From: WGMI01 sp041739275
Lineage (GTDB): Bacteria; Bacteroidota; Bacteroidia; Flavobacteriales; Schleiferiaceae
Assembly (NCBI GenBank): GCA_041739275.1
Contig: JBGSOF010000009.1
Coordinates: forward strand, 28,250 to 92,249
DNA: 64,000 nucleotides
Reading direction: 5' to 3'
Below, piece after piece: positions 17,229 to 25,519 of this stretch (positions are counted from its first letter, which is position 1; the number at the start of each line of letters is the position of its first letter). Below the pieces are notes generated by a model. The model was not told where the DNA came from. It worked only from the letters and a program-made list of their open reading frames with translations, and searched no databases. The translations under genes and the position numbers were made by a program.

Positions 17229-18188
17229 TCAGCCGAGCAGCGCTTTGATTTGTTCGGCCAATTCGGCTCCGATACGCTCTTGAGCCTCAACTGTGGAGGC
17301 TCCGGTATGCGGGCTCAAACTGATGTCGTCGCACATCAAAACCTGCACTGCGGGTTGGGGTTCGCCCACGAATACATCGAGTGCCGCCCCTGCCAAATGG
17401 CCCGAATCGAGTGCGGCCAACAAGGCGACTTCATCGACCACCCCACCGCGCGCGGCGTTGATGAGGTAGGCCCCTTTTTTCATGATACCGAGTTCGCGGG
17501 CGCCAATCAGGGGAGACGAATCGCCTCCGGGGACGTGTAGGCTCACGAAATCGCTACCCGACAAGACCTCGTCCATCGAACGCGAAACAAATCGGAACGC
17601 CACTTTTTGGCCATCGCCCAGTTCCCAATCGGCGCTGTGTTCGACACCGGTGCTGCGCTCGGCGACATCGACTTTCATCCCCAGCCCCAAGGCGCGGACG
17701 GCCAAAGCCTTCCCTATTCTGCCGAAGCCAACGATGCCCAAGGTCTTTCCCTTGGCTTCGACGCCGGCCGAAAAGGTCTTTTTTAAATCTTTGAACTTGG
17801 TTTCTCCGCTCAAGGGCATTTCGCGGTTGCTCTGAGGCAAAAAGCGAATCATTCCCAGCAGGTGCGCCAAGACGAGTTCGGCCACCGAGTCTGAAGAAGC
17901 CAAAGGCGTATTGATCACGTGGAGGCCTTTGGAGCGAGCGTATTCCACGTCGATGTTGTCCATGCCCACGCCGCCTCGTCCGATTAATTTTAGACCGGGG
18001 CATTGGTCGATCAATTCTTTTCGAACGGTGGTTGCGCTGCGCACGAGCAGTGCCGAGATGTTCTCTCGAACCAGATAGTCTGCCAGTTGGTCTTGAGCCA
18101 CCCGGGCGTCCACGAGTTCGAAACCGGCCTCGGCGAGCGCCTTTTTACCGGATTCTTCAATGCCGTCGTTTGCGAGAATGCGAATCAT
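17229..18188 (-). CDS. serA: D-3-phosphoglycerate dehydrogenase
   Basis: An NAD-dependent 2-hydroxyacid dehydrogenase of 319 residues that starts serine synthesis by oxidising 3-phosphoglycerate. The Rossmann loop is TLGIVGFGRIGKALAVRA, the catalytic Arg is in YLINAARGGVVDE, Glu in VFVGEPQP and His in LSPHTGAST. It is the short form without the C-terminal ACT domain, so serine feedback through ACT is not expected. It lies 3 nt downstream of serC, which makes the next enzyme of the pathway and fixes the identity better than sequence alone. Confidence 0.93.
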   Translation of the reverse strand: MIRILANDGIEESGKKALAEAGFELVDARVAQDQLADYLVRENISALLVRSATTVRKELIDQCPGLKLIGRGGVGMDNIDVEYARSKGLHVINTPLASSDSVAELVLAHLLGMIRFLPQSNREMPLSGETKFKDLKKTFSAGVEAKGKTLGIVGFGRIGKALAVRALGLGMKVDVAERSTGVEHSADWELGDGQKVAFRFVSRSMDEVLSGSDFVSLHVPGGDSSPLIGARELGIMKKGAYLINAARGGVVDEVALLAALDSGHLAGAALDVFVGEPQPAVQVLMCDDISLSPHTGASTVEAQERIGAELAEQIKALLG

Positions 18189-18191
18189 GTT

Positions 18192-19265
18192 TTAGCCTTT
18201 TGTGCGTTCGAATTCCTTCATTACATCGACCAAAACCTGAACGCTTTCAAGCGTGAGTGCGTTGTACATGCTTGCGCGATAGCCGCCTACCGAGCGGTGA
18301 CCGGGCAAACCACTGATGCCCGCCGCCTTCCACATCGCGTCAAATTCAGGAGCCAAAGCTTCGTTTTCGAGCAAGAAACAGGCGTTCATCGCCGAGCGAT
18401 CTTCGACGGCCGCGGTACCGACAAACATTGGGTTTCGATCGATTTCTCCGTAGAGCGCCTCCGACTTTGACCGGTTGATGCCTTCGATCCATTCCACACC
18501 TCCGTTCGATTGGAGCCAGTCGAGGGTGAGCATGGTGACGTAGACCGCATAGACCGGCGGGGTGTTGTACATCGATTCTTTGTCAATATGCACCGCATAA
18601 TCGAGCATACTCGGAATCGATCGGCCTGATTTTCCGAGAATTTCATTGCGCACGATCACCGCGGTGACCCCGGCCGGACCCATATTTTTCTGAGCTCCCG
18701 CGTAGATTAAATCAAATTTCGAAAAGTCGATTTTCCGGCTGAAAATATCACTCGACATATCGCAGACATTCAGGCCGTTGTAGTGTGGAAATTCCTTGAT
18801 CTGAGTGCCGAAAATGGTGTTGTTGCTGGTGGTGTGGAAATAGTCCAAACCTTCGGGCAGTTCAAAGCCTTTGGGGATGTAGTTGAAGTTTCGGTCTTCG
18901 CTGCTGGCTACGGCCACCGAATTGCCAAGGAGTTTGGCTTCTTTCCACGCGTTTTTGGCCCAAGTTCCCGTGACGAGATATCCTGCTTTTCCTCCATCGG
19001 CCTTCATCAAATTATAGGGCAACATGCAGAACTGAAGGCTGGCTCCTCCACCGAGGAACAAGACGGAATAGCCTTCGGGCAAGCCGAGCAGTTCTTTGAC
19101 CAATGACATGCTCCGCTCCATCACAGAGATGAAGTTTTTAGACCGGTGGCTGATTTCCAATATACTCAATCCGAGATTGTCGAAATTGAGGACTGCCTCC
19201 GAGGCTTTTTGAAAAACTTCGGCGGGTAGGATGCACGGGCCCGGAGAATAATTGTGAATTTTCAT
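18192..19265 (-). CDS. serC: phosphoserine aminotransferase
   Basis: A PLP enzyme of 357 residues that converts 3-phosphohydroxypyruvate and glutamate to phosphoserine; it also serves pyridoxine synthesis. The N-terminus MKIHNYSPGPCILPAEVF, the LFLGGGASLQFCMLPYNL loop and the PLP lysine in DLIYAGAQKNMGPAGVT are diagnostic. It is the full normal length. Its stop is followed after 3 nt by serA, so the two form a serine operon. A palindrome at 19330-19363 lies between its start and the upstream gene and may separate transcripts. Confidence 0.96.
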   Translation of the reverse strand: MKIHNYSPGPCILPAEVFQKASEAVLNFDNLGLSILEISHRSKNFISVMERSMSLVKELLGLPEGYSVLFLGGGASLQFCMLPYNLMKADGGKAGYLVTGTWAKNAWKEAKLLGNSVAVASSEDRNFNYIPKGFELPEGLDYFHTTSNNTIFGTQIKEFPHYNGLNVCDMSSDIFSRKIDFSKFDLIYAGAQKNMGPAGVTAVIVRNEILGKSGRSIPSMLDYAVHIDKESMYNTPPVYAVYVTMLTLDWLQSNGGVEWIEGINRSKSEALYGEIDRNPMFVGTAAVEDRSAMNACFLLENEALAPEFDAMWKAAGISGLPGHRSVGGYRASMYNALTLESVQVLVDVMKEFERTKG

Positions 19266-19329
19266 AGAGAGGATGTTGCTTCAAAAATAGGCGAATCGTT
19301 TGCGGGGGGCGTGAATTGGGGGTTAAATT

Positions 19330-19363
19330 CCCGTAGAGACGCGACATTTCGCGTCTCTACGGG
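19330..19363. repeat. perfect palindrome with GTAG foot, REP-like
   Basis: Arms CCCGTAGAGACGCGA (19330-19344) and TCGCGTCTCTACGGG (19349-19363) are perfect reverse complements around a CATT loop. GTAG at 19333 lies at the foot of the stem, and because the arms are symmetrical, both strands carry it. It sits between the hypothetical gene ending at 19376 and serC. It lacks a T-run on the minus strand, so it is more likely a REP-type element than a simple terminator. Confidence 0.75.
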
Positions 19364-19375
19364 TCGATTTCGAGA

Positions 19376-20344
19376 TCATCGCCCCGGAGCGAGGCCTTCA
19401 CCCCGATCGGGAGGGCGAAAAGGGGCCTCGAGTTCAGACCGCACAGAGACTTGCTCTGTGAGCGTAAACTTTCCTTTTTTCCAGACCAGGGCATCGTAGG
19501 TCAAGTCGGGGCCGTAGAGGTCGTAACGGCCTTTGAGCGAGGCGTCCGGAGGAATTAAATGGTCGAAAACCAGTCTCTTTTCCTTGCTTTCCCAGCGCAA
19601 AAGTGCAGTCGATTGGGCCGAATAGCGCAGCGCCAATCGATAGGGCCTCTGCTTGAGTCTTTGGTCGAGCCAGAGCGGCGTTTCAAATACGCGCGCTCCG
19701 AAGCGGGTTCGGGGCCGATTGAAACTGCCGGGGCGCAAGACTTCGATCACTTTTCGCCTTTCGCTGAGGTTGTGTTGGTCGTACCCCAACAACAATACGT
19801 GGTCTTTGTCGAGCGGTGTGAGTGCGTAGTATATGCATCCGGGCCAATTTTCAGGTCCTCGTTCGCCTTGGGCCAACACGCCGAGGCTGTCGTTCGAAGG
19901 TTTGAGTTCGAGTACGACGTTTCCCCGGTCGCCCCCGCGGTAAACGATCAGGCCGCTGTGTTCAAATCGCCCGTTTTTTCGGGGAATCTGCCAGGTCCAG
20001 ATCATATATTTCTGCTTGGGGTCGACCAGTTTCGAGGCGTTGGTAATGCTCGTTAGGTCGAGTTCGAAGGCTTCGGGTCTTTTGAGGGTGTCTCGGAGCC
20101 GGTCGAGAAACTCAAAATGAGCGTTTAGCCGCTCGTCGTCGGTGGGGGCTTCGAGCACTTTCCGACCAATCTTTGAGAGCGACAGCCCCGAGAGCTCCAA
20201 GCTGTTTTGGGCTCGCGCCGAAAAAGACCAGGCGCAGGCCGCGACAAAAAGGGTGCCGAGGAGGTGTAAATTACTCGACCTCAATTGTTTGTTAAAGATG
20301 GAGAAAGTCTTTTTTGGCGAGTAATTGCTCTTGGGTTTCGACAT
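19376..20344 (-). CDS. exported conserved hypothetical protein
   Basis: A secreted protein whose mature part starts QNSLELSGLSLSKIGRKVLE. It then reads YMIWTWQIPRKNGRFEHSGLIVYRG and WPGCIYYALTPLDKDHVLLLGYDQHN, and ends with repeated beta-like stretches. From memory, a family with this pattern recurs near serine-biosynthesis genes in Bacteroidota; function unknown. Two starts are possible: ATG 20344 (MSKPKSNYSPKK), which overlaps the ferredoxin gene by 53 nt, or TTG 20284, 7 nt after the ferredoxin stop, which gives a textbook signal peptide (LRSSNLHLLGTLFVAACAWS then SARAQ). I list the ATG but consider the TTG at least as likely. It is probably co-transcribed with the ferredoxin. Confidence 0.65.
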   Translation of the reverse strand: MSKPKSNYSPKKTFSIFNKQLRSSNLHLLGTLFVAACAWSFSARAQNSLELSGLSLSKIGRKVLEAPTDDERLNAHFEFLDRLRDTLKRPEAFELDLTSITNASKLVDPKQKYMIWTWQIPRKNGRFEHSGLIVYRGGDRGNVVLELKPSNDSLGVLAQGERGPENWPGCIYYALTPLDKDHVLLLGYDQHNLSERRKVIEVLRPGSFNRPRTRFGARVFETPLWLDQRLKQRPYRLALRYSAQSTALLRWESKEKRLVFDHLIPPDASLKGRYDLYGPDLTYDALVWKKGKFTLTEQVSVRSELEAPFRPPDRGEGLAPGR

Positions 20345-20639
20345 GGCTTTCGTCGGGGACACAACAATCGACAGGGCAGACGGCAGCGCACTGCGGTTCG
20401 CTGTGAAAGCCTACGCATTCGGTGCACTTGTCGGTTACGATATAGAAAACGTCGTAGCTGCCGGGTTCTTGTTTGGCGTCGGCATCATAAGAGCCTCCGC
20501 TTTGAGGAACGATGGTTCCTTTGAGACTCGTTCCGTCTGAAAACTTCCATTCTTGGGCGCCCTCGTAAATGGCGTTGTTGGGGCATTCGGGTTCGCACGC
20601 CCCACAGTTAATGCATTCGTCGGTAATTTTGATGGCCAT
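20292..20639 (-). CDS. 2[4Fe-4S] ferredoxin
   Basis: A 115-residue ferredoxin for electron transfer. The first cluster motif is Cys9, Cys12, Cys15, Cys19 (DECINCGACEPECP). The second is CTECVGFHSEPQCAAVCPVDC, that is CxxC-x8-CxxxCP, the long-loop spacing of the AlvIn/bacterial-type family. Between them lies an unusual insert of about 50 residues (YEGAQEWKFSDGTSLKGTIV and on). The ATG is supported by the motif position. It is divergent from an acyl-CoA reductase gene, with 49 bp between starts. The pair with serC/serA nearby is, as I recall, conserved in Bacteroidota, so the ferredoxin may serve a partner enzyme encoded here; this is inference. Confidence 0.93.
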   Translation of the reverse strand: MAIKITDECINCGACEPECPNNAIYEGAQEWKFSDGTSLKGTIVPQSGGSYDADAKQEPGSYDVFYIVTDKCTECVGFHSEPQCAAVCPVDCCVPDESHVETQEQLLAKKDFLHL

Positions 20640-20688
20640 GGTGCACGCAGTTTTGCTGGCGTTTTGCGCACCGCTAATTTACTCTTGA

Positions 20689-21735
20689 ATGATAGACGCT
20701 AAGGGGGTTTTGGAACCGGAGGTGCGCAAAAGGGCGCTGGTGATATTGGGGCTCCGTTTGCGTTCGCTGTTGTCGGTAGAAGGGCAGGGGGTGTTGTTGC
20801 CTTTGTTGGAGCGCGAAGTATTGTTCAATCCGTGGTTTACGGTGGAATTTTCGCTCCGGGCTCTGTCGGCTTGGGCGGATGCGCTGGGCGAGGATTCAGT
20901 GGAGGCTTGGCTTTCGGGGTATGAGCTCGAGGTCTCTGAACCGAAGACCGTGGCGGTGGTGGCAGCGGGGAATTTGCCTTTGGTGGGCTTGCACGATGCG
21001 CTGTGTGTCCTGGCTGCGGGGCATCGGCTGTTGCTGCGGCCGTCTCAAGACGATGCGCGCTTGCTGCCGTGGGTGTTGACGTTGTTGGTTGAAGTGGAGC
21101 CGCGTTTTGGGGCTTTGATTCGGGTCGCGGAGGGGCGCATGGCCGATTTTGACGCGGTGATTGCGACGGGGAGCAACAATTCGGGGCGTTATTTCGAGTA
21201 CTACTTTGGGCGCTATCCGCATATTATTCGCGGCAACCGTACTTCGATTGCGGTGTTGGAGGGCGACGAAACCGAGGAGGAGCTTTCGGGTCTGGCCGAC
21301 GACGTTTTCCTCTACTTTGGAATGGGTTGCCGCTCGGTGACGCAGATTGTCTTGCCCCGCAGTTTTGATTTAGACCAGCTTTTTGGGGCCTTTTATCGCT
21401 ACCGCCACTTGCAGTTCCACAATGCCTTTGCGAACAACTACGACTATCAGCGTTCGCTCTTGCTGATGAACCAGCGGCCTTTTCTCGAAAACGGCTTCAT
21501 CGTGGCCCTTGAAAGCGAGGCGATCCACTCTCCTGTGGGGGTCATCCACCTGCACCGCTACGACCACCCCTCTGCAGTCGCAGAGCACATTGCATCCCAC
21601 GCACCCTCACTCCAAGTGGTCTCTTCCCGCCGCCCCCACTTCGAACGCTCGTGCCGCTTAGGCCAAACGCAAAATCCAAGTTTGTTGGATTATGCGGATG
21701 GGGTGGATGTGATGGGGTTTTTGGAGGGGATTTAA
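20689..21735 (+). CDS. LuxC-like acyl-CoA reductase
   Basis: A 348-residue member of the aldehyde dehydrogenase superfamily related to LuxC, expected to reduce an acyl-CoA or acyl thioester to an aldehyde with NAD(P)H. The cofactor region reads VAVVAAGNLPLVGLHDALCV near residue 85, with LLLRPSQDD following. The probable catalytic Cys is in YFGMGCRSVTQIVLP, near residue 210, after the SGLADDVFLYF helix. It lacks the lux partners, so bioluminescence is not implied. It is shorter than LuxC (about 480 residues), as in the Bacteroidota family. It sits divergent from the ferredoxin and the serine genes. Substrate unknown. Confidence 0.85.
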   Translation: MIDAKGVLEPEVRKRALVILGLRLRSLLSVEGQGVLLPLLEREVLFNPWFTVEFSLRALSAWADALGEDSVEAWLSGYELEVSEPKTVAVVAAGNLPLVGLHDALCVLAAGHRLLLRPSQDDARLLPWVLTLLVEVEPRFGALIRVAEGRMADFDAVIATGSNNSGRYFEYYFGRYPHIIRGNRTSIAVLEGDETEEELSGLADDVFLYFGMGCRSVTQIVLPRSFDLDQLFGAFYRYRHLQFHNAFANNYDYQRSLLLMNQRPFLENGFIVALESEAIHSPVGVIHLHRYDHPSAVAEHIASHAPSLQVVSSRRPHFERSCRLGQTQNPSLLDYADGVDVMGFLEGI

Positions 21736-21823
21736 TGCGAATACTTCTATGGATCAGAAAAGATAATCCTAGTTGATTTCGGGTATTCTTCGCTTAAGGG
21801 GTAAAGTGTTGATCTATAAATGA

Positions 21824-21831
21824 TAGGTTTG
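21824..21831 (+). promoter_or_regulatory. possible -7 element TAGGTTTG
   Basis: TAGGTTTG matches TAnnTTTG and lies 41 nt before the ATG of the toxin-23-like gene, within a 137 bp gap. No good -33 TTTG is seen at the right distance, so the call is tentative. Confidence 0.3.
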
Positions 21832-21872
21832 TTGGGCATTCGTCCAAACACCTCAATAGCCCTCAAATCAGC

Positions 21873-22883
21873 ATGTCATCACGGTTGGTTTTTTTCATGG
21901 TTGTTTTCACAGGATTACTGCCTTTTGAGACTGTATTTGCTCAAACCCGGGAATTTGAAGGCTATAGGTATCAAGAATTGGAAACGAAATTGCCCTACGA
22001 AGAGCGCTTTCAATGGGGAATTGGGCTGCGGATAAATTCGTTATTGATCAAACAGAATCAGTCTGAGGTAACTATCAGTGTGGTGGGGGCGGTCGGCAGC
22101 AGCTTTGGAAAAGAGGAATTCGGGAGTCAGATGAATTGGCTTTCTCCCTCCCTTCACGTGGAATTTTTATTGGCTCGAGGGGGGATGGGATCTGCTTTGG
22201 GTACGGACGATTACATTCGTTGGCATTCGGAGTTGAGGACGGGCATTTTGATGACCTATGGCTTGAATCAACAAAGGGTTGAAGTTTCAAGACCCATTCC
22301 CTTAACCGTAATGAACACGGCTCGGGTCTTGGACGACCCCTATCATACTTCCATTCGTTTGGGTACGGTCTATTTCTGGAATTTCAAGTCCGGTGCCAAA
22401 CAAAGAGCAGGAAATTTTGGACTGGGTTGTGGAAATATTTCAATCGATTACCACAATGATGGCTCAGTCCTCCATGGTTGGTTATTTCTGGGAGACGAAT
22501 ACGATCGGTGGTTCACAGGATCGGGTGAATTGTCTTTTTATTCCAAGAGTCCCTATACCACATTGAGTCGTTTGAGTCTTGGATTTGCGCGTTACACCGG
22601 TTTTCATCCGTATTCATATGAGGTTTCGACCGCCATGGGATTGCCCTATGTGGCCTATCCTCGGTTAAAGGAACAGTTGCTTAACCAAGGTCGGTGGGTA
22701 CTCACAGGCGAATTTCACAGTGGAATCCGAATGGAAGCAGCCCTCTTGGACAATCCTTTTCTGGAGTTCCAAAACCTAATTCACTGGTTTAGTGGAAATA
22801 TGTCGCTTCATCCCGCTGCTCTGGAGCAACGTTGGGGTTTTGGCATTGGTTACATGAACCGATACGTACAAACCCATGAATAG
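21873..22883 (+). CDS. secreted protein with polymorphic toxin type 23-like domain
   Basis: A 336-residue protein with a clear signal peptide (VVFTGLLPFETVFAQ). The centre, about residues 160-225, reads YFWNFKSGAKQRAGNFGLG, then NISIDYHNDG, then GDEYDRWFTGSGELSF. This follows, from memory, the pattern QR-S/A-G-xFG, Nx(S/F)xxxxND, DR-F/W-xTG of Bacteroidota proteins labelled polymorphic toxin type 23. The remainder is beta-strand-like, and a membrane-barrel role is an alternative. No type IX sorting domain is seen at the C-terminus. The next gene, a lipoprotein, overlaps it by 8 nt and could be a partner or immunity protein. Both genes use more AT-rich codons than their neighbours, which suggests acquired DNA. 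The toxin label is a family name; activity is unproven. Confidence 0.55.
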   Translation: MSSRLVFFMVVFTGLLPFETVFAQTREFEGYRYQELETKLPYEERFQWGIGLRINSLLIKQNQSEVTISVVGAVGSSFGKEEFGSQMNWLSPSLHVEFLLARGGMGSALGTDDYIRWHSELRTGILMTYGLNQQRVEVSRPIPLTVMNTARVLDDPYHTSIRLGTVYFWNFKSGAKQRAGNFGLGCGNISIDYHNDGSVLHGWLFLGDEYDRWFTGSGELSFYSKSPYTTLSRLSLGFARYTGFHPYSYEVSTAMGLPYVAYPRLKEQLLNQGRWVLTGEFHSGIRMEAALLDNPFLEFQNLIHWFSGNMSLHPAALEQRWGFGIGYMNRYVQTHE

Positions 22884-24036
22884 AATCCTATTGATCAAGG
22901 TGTACGTTCTTTTGCTGATTCTCAGTGAATCATGTGCGGGGAAATATGAAAGTTTTAAGAGAAATGTAGAATGGGCAGAATCGAAAGACGGCATTACAGG
23001 TGCAAGGCTGCTCTTTGATCTCGAGCTGAAAGAAGAAGATTTGTACCAAATCCGTATTTGTAGGACTTCCGGTTTTGTTGTAGAACAAGAGCGAGTTAGC
23101 ATGTTGGAGCCCAGGCTGTTTACCATTTGTCCCTGCACCGGTTCTGAGGGCGATCCGAACGGTACAAGTGCAAATCAGTCCTTTTTCGAACAGACCTATA
23201 AAACAGAAATTCCTTCAGGAGAGTCTGAAGGGGCGATGAATACAGCTGCGGTCAGCGTAATCAATTACTACTTTGAGGGTATCGGATCGGAATCAAAATC
23301 TGGAAAAGGTGTGCTGTTGAGACCAAGGCGCCCCATTTACTTCAAAGCGAAAAATGGATCATATTACGATCGCGATTCAGCGAAATACATCGGTCGGGAT
23401 CCTTGGTTTAATCTCCTCCACCCGGTACCGATGAATGTGGCTTTTGGTTATGCTCATTTCGACTTAAATCAATTGGAGGAGCCCGCTCCATTGTTCTGGA
23501 AAATTGATGGCGATACCGTTCTAAGTGTATTGGTTTATCAAGGAGATGCTGGAATTCTCGTAGACATTCTGAAACAACCGACGATCGGCTACGATGAAAT
23601 CAGAAAGCATCTGAAAGATGAGCACCTTTTGGATGAAATGATCCGGAATAAGGAGGTCTTTGAATTGCGAATCGTGTTGGACAAAAATAAAGGCACGTGC
23701 CAGTTGGGCTACATCACCCACGTGAGCCATTCCTTTACCGAAACGGCCAGCCCTAAATCATCCGAAAATTTACTTCCCGTAGCTCAAGCGATTTATGTGG
23801 CTGAATATCCCAAAAACAGACCCTATTCTGTCAATCCGGATTCGATTTTTAGCAGTAAGGGAATCCCACTGAGCCGATCGATGGAATATGAGATCCAATT
23901 CAATCGGTACACACGAGATTCACAAAATAAACCCCATCCCGATTGGACAGAGAAAGCAGGATTATCGATCCGAAGAATTCATCTTTACGGAAAGAAAGAG
24001 CGGTTCAAGTTATACGTTTTCAAAGAGGATTTGTAG
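22876..24036 (+). CDS. lipoprotein of unknown function
   Basis: A 386-residue protein with a lipoprotein signal (VYVLLLILSESC, Cys20 after SES). The mature part begins AGKYESFKRNVEWAESKDG, contains two short Cys pairs (ICPCTG near residue 95) and many beta-like segments, and ends with GKKERFKLYVFKEDL. No domain is recognised. Its ATG overlaps the end of the toxin-23-like gene by 8 nt, so the two form a bicistron and probably act together in the envelope. An immunity role is possible from position, but cannot be supported by sequence. The gene converges on the amide hydrolase gene across a 221 bp stretch in which I see no feature. Confidence 0.6.
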   Translation: MNRILLIKVYVLLLILSESCAGKYESFKRNVEWAESKDGITGARLLFDLELKEEDLYQIRICRTSGFVVEQERVSMLEPRLFTICPCTGSEGDPNGTSANQSFFEQTYKTEIPSGESEGAMNTAAVSVINYYFEGIGSESKSGKGVLLRPRRPIYFKAKNGSYYDRDSAKYIGRDPWFNLLHPVPMNVAFGYAHFDLNQLEEPAPLFWKIDGDTVLSVLVYQGDAGILVDILKQPTIGYDEIRKHLKDEHLLDEMIRNKEVFELRIVLDKNKGTCQLGYITHVSHSFTETASPKSSENLLPVAQAIYVAEYPKNRPYSVNPDSIFSSKGIPLSRSMEYEIQFNRYTRDSQNKPHPDWTEKAGLSIRRIHLYGKKERFKLYVFKEDL

Positions 24037-24257
24037 AGACTGTTTTCGATTTATACTGGGTTTTTTCGTCAACAGTGAATACAATATAACTTTACCAATT
24101 CTCGCAATTCGGTCTTATAGAACCCATTGGGATTCTTGCTCTATCCCTATTTGGCTTGTAAAAGGCATTCTCTCGGTGAGATGACAAAAGGAAATTTGGG
24201 CATTCAGCGCGGAATACTTCTCCACCAGTGCGGCGAGCTTTCAATACAGTTCCCCCC

Positions 24258-25313
24258 TCACACCCCCGCAAACACAAAAGGCGTGGTGGGGACAAAAGAA
24301 GCGGAGCATTCGCCGGAATGGCGGGAGGGTCCTTCGAGGGCGAGTTTTTTGGGTTTGGCCTTGGGTGAGAAGTCGAGTTTTTTAAGATCGACCCAGACCA
24401 CATTGGGTTCGAGGACATTGTCGAAATAATAGACCAGGTTGCGGTGATCGGCTACGGTCCGCCAGCGCGTCGAGGAAATATTCGGTTCGGTTTCTGAGGC
24501 AAGCCCCAAGGGCACAGAGCAATTGCGAATCACCCCAAACACCGACGCCAAGGCCACGCGCGTATTGTCCGTCTGCGGAATGGCCTGGATGTAATACGAA
24601 GCCCGCACAAACCGATCGGCCGCGCGGTTGGTCCCCGGCAAAGCCACCGTTCCCGGAATCCCCTTCCAATACCCATTGATGGCCAACTGCTCCTCAAACA
24701 CCGGAGAATTCGTCATGGTCGCGTACTTCCGATCGTGGTGGACCACCAACTTTCCCCCGATGTATTCGAAAATTGCATTGTCGCCTGAAGCATCCGACAC
24801 CGACAAATGCACTGTAGCCACCATCGAAGTTCCCGGAATCACACTCGTGATTACCGCCAGATCGCCTTTCGACAACAATCGAACCGCCTCTTCGACCGTG
24901 GCGCACTGATCGAGCACGTACTGCAACCAGAGTGAGACTGCCAGCGCCCGCTGATCGGTCGTTGCCACGCCCAATTCTGGAAACTCCGACTCGGCCAGCC
25001 AAAGCAAATTCCCCACCAACCCCTTCTCGTTCATTCCATCCGAGGTCGCCAAATCCCACGAACTCGTCGCAACACTCCCATAGAGCGCCGTCCACGCCAC
25101 CGAATTGGGCCCCGCATTTCCGCTCCGCTGCATCCCCCTCGGAAAAACCCACCAATTGGCCGGAATTTCCGTCTTCCAATCCATCGACCGAGCCGTCAAA
25201 ATGTTTCCATTCGGCCCTTGATACACTACCCGAGTACAGGCCTCTAGAGCAGAGGGAAGTCCCCCTAAAGTGCAAAGGACCAGGGCGATAAATCGAAGTC
25301 GGAGCGTTTTCAT
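24258..25313 (-). CDS. linear amide C-N hydrolase, choloylglycine hydrolase family
   Basis: A secreted Ntn hydrolase of about 351 residues. The signal peptide ends ALEA and maturation would expose Cys26 (CTRVVYQGPNGNILTARSMDW), with the conserved Arg and Asp of the bile-salt-hydrolase/penicillin-V-acylase active site in ARSMDW. GMNEKGLVGN and the Asn of ATMTNSPVF complete the family pattern. Substrates in this family include bile salts, penicillin V and N-acyl homoserine lactones; I cannot tell which applies. For a non-gut organism quorum-signal or amide scavenging is more plausible, which is inference. ATG 25313 (MKTLRLRFIALVL) gives the signal peptide. It lies 206 nt downstream of the HipBST operon and could be read through from it. 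Confidence 0.87.
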   Translation of the reverse strand: MKTLRLRFIALVLCTLGGLPSALEACTRVVYQGPNGNILTARSMDWKTEIPANWWVFPRGMQRSGNAGPNSVAWTALYGSVATSSWDLATSDGMNEKGLVGNLLWLAESEFPELGVATTDQRALAVSLWLQYVLDQCATVEEAVRLLSKGDLAVITSVIPGTSMVATVHLSVSDASGDNAIFEYIGGKLVVHHDRKYATMTNSPVFEEQLAINGYWKGIPGTVALPGTNRAADRFVRASYYIQAIPQTDNTRVALASVFGVIRNCSVPLGLASETEPNISSTRWRTVADHRNLVYYFDNVLEPNVVWVDLKKLDFSPKAKPKKLALEGPSRHSGECSASFVPTTPFVFAGV

Positions 25314-25519
25314 AACGATGAAATGAGTTCGTTCCAAGCTACGAAATCTCGCGGATAGGCTGAAGTGGGGCAACCGTTGAAGCACTTGTTCCAGAGATTG
25401 GTGGAATAGCAGCTCTTGCGCCGCGGTATACTCCTTTAGGAAACCGGGGTTCCGGTATTCTCGTTTCAATGCCGCAGATCCAAGGAGGGCATACCCGAAG
25501 TGATCTTGGGGTGATGCAC

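Noticed and set aside
20689..21735. Bioluminescence (lux) operon
   Set aside because: Only a LuxC-like reductase is present; luxA, luxB, luxD and luxE are absent and this short form is common in Bacteroidota.
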